Source of the DNA: Timema cristinae
Lineage: Eukaryota; Arthropoda; Insecta; Phasmatodea; Timematidae
DNA: 64,000 nucleotides
Assembly (NCBI GenBank): GCA_039000515.1
Contig: JBCFYV010000001.1
Location: forward strand, 65,167,729-65,231,728
Direction of reading: 5' to 3'
Part shown: positions 63,179 through 64,000 of the stretch, piece by piece
Layout: every line of letters starts with the position of its first letter
How positions within the stretch are numbered: position 1 is the first letter of the stretch
Program-made: the position numbers and the translations under genes
The notes under the pieces: generated by a model
Told to the model about the DNA's origin: nothing
The model's input: the letters and a program-made list of their open reading frames with translations, nothing else
Database searches by the model: none

Positions 63179-64000
63179 GTAAGGCTCTTTCAACAATGTA
63201 CCCAGTTCATAACTTGACAAACAAATAATTATATAAACATTCAAACAATTGACGGATGTTTTTCAAAAGAGGCCTTTAAAAACTCTGACTTAAGTCTTAA
63301 GTTCGTTAGGCGGGGAAAATATAGATGCGATTAATATGTAAAGAGTATTTAAAAAAAAACAGGTAGCCTGCTTCGGTGGTCACATGGTCTAAGACGTCAC
63401 TCTCGTGTTGGACTAGACCACCGATAACAGGGAGATTGGGGTTTGAGAGTTTTTTCCCAAATGGGTTTCCACTTCCCTTCACACAAATGTGGGTACACTT
63501 CTTATAAAATGTCACCTTCCTCATCCCTAGTTCATTAGCGTAGTTAGTACATAAGCGTATAAACTGAACAGGTAGTAGACACAGTGGTAAGCGGTATGGT
63601 AAAATAATATTGAGTTTTGAAATATGACCATCTTTTCTTATTTAGTTTCTACAGTGTCGCCAACATCCAACATCCAACTCTGGGGAAAAACGAAGAGCGG
63701 GGCATTTATGAGCTAGGTCAGGCATGTCGAACTTGAAGCCACCTTCTTCTTTTTATAAAATTTGTAGAAATACAAGCTAGGAAATGTGATATTTAGGAAA
63801 ATATTACGTATAGGTTAGTCTACACAATTTGTACTTTTTCTTCTGTAGGGATCAGTTTCTAAAATTTGTGTAACTTGTCCACCTGATGTGTTAAATGATT
63901 GACGTTGTTTAACATTAACAGCAACCAGAAGGTTTACGGTTTGCAGACACACATTTATGAACACCTAGCAGTTTGACATGTTGTTCGCACGGTTAGGAAA
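63179..64000 (+). other. GLDC intron 1 (5' part), with SINE A
   Basis: The sequence after the GTAAGG donor has no recognisable P-protein exon to the window end. It contains a SINE A copy at 63,371-63,610. The antisense open frame at 63,306-63,524 runs across this SINE. Confidence 0.7.
63371..63610 (+). mobile_element. SINE family A, copy 3
   Basis: The head GGTGGTCACATGGTCTAAGA is tRNA-Leu-like, followed by CACTCTCGTGTTGGACTAGA. The body has CACACAAATGTGGGTACACT, CTTCCTCATCCCTAG and TTAGTACATAAGCGTATAAA. The tail GAACAGGTAGTAGACACAGT corresponds to the tail of copy 1. It lies in GLDC intron 1, in the sense orientation. Confidence 0.8.

Noticed and set aside
63640..63720. GLDC exon 2 after a TTTCTACAG acceptor-like site
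   Set aside because: The following translation does not resemble the P-protein and soon meets a stop.

Overview
The window reads as repeat-dense, AT-rich nuclear DNA from an arthropod, most likely an insect. The reasons are a split nuclear gene for the glycine cleavage P-protein, degenerate AACCT (arthropod telomere-type) repeats near 58.4 kb, tRNA-derived SINEs, and BEL/Pao, Ty1/copia, Ty3, hAT and Polinton elements. The order of insect is not decidable by eye. Almost everything recognisable is mobile DNA. Only two host genes are supported, and each is partial: the last two exons of a PRCC homologue (17.75-19.44 kb, +) and the first coding exon of GLDC (63.04-63.18 kb, +).

Layout. 0.84-6.66 kb is a minisatellite with a 39-bp unit. 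7.8 kb holds a tRNA-derived SINE and 8.96-9.44 kb an antisense LINE remnant. 10.46-11.5 kb is a second minisatellite (36-bp unit) that runs into a 100-N assembly gap. 11.76-12.8 kb is a Ty1/copia 3' end. 14.16-17.11 kb is a decayed hAT-like element lying upstream of the PRCC exons; the PRCC terminal intron carries fold-back elements. 20.2-21.1 kb is an old tandem repeat of roughly 60 bp. 24.24-27.16 kb is a hAT transposon with 13-bp inverted ends, an exact 8-bp target duplication and an 80-bp intron. A LINE remnant, a 1.6-kb non-autonomous hAT, a SINE and a palindromic element with tRNA-like arms follow up to 31.4 kb.

The centrepiece is a fossil Maverick/Polinton at 31,755-54,437 (22.7 kb). 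It has inverted termini of about 450 bp and an exact 6-bp target duplication (AAAACA), and it sits in the tail of a SINE. Nearly all of its genes lie on the minus strand: protein-primed DNA polymerase B, packaging ATPase, two small conserved proteins, retrovirus-like integrase with a chromodomain, penton-like minor capsid protein, a small capsid-associated protein, major capsid protein, two conserved proteins of unknown role, and an adenain-type protease. All are broken by stops and frameshifts. The Polinton was itself invaded by a 918-bp hAT in its left terminus (TSD GTTTTCTC), by a Ty3-type LTR retrotransposon at 42,565-47,278 just upstream of a TATA box (TSD GGAGG), and by unexplained DNA of about 1.95 kb splitting a capsid-associated gene.

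Beyond it lie a BEL/Pao remnant (55.2-56.5 kb), more copies of the same SINE and satellite families, a second palindromic tRNA-armed element (62.2-62.7 kb) and GLDC exon 1. The nesting gives a relative chronology: SINE A, then Polinton, then hAT and Ty3 insertions. All family assignments are from reading translated motifs by eye; no database search was run.
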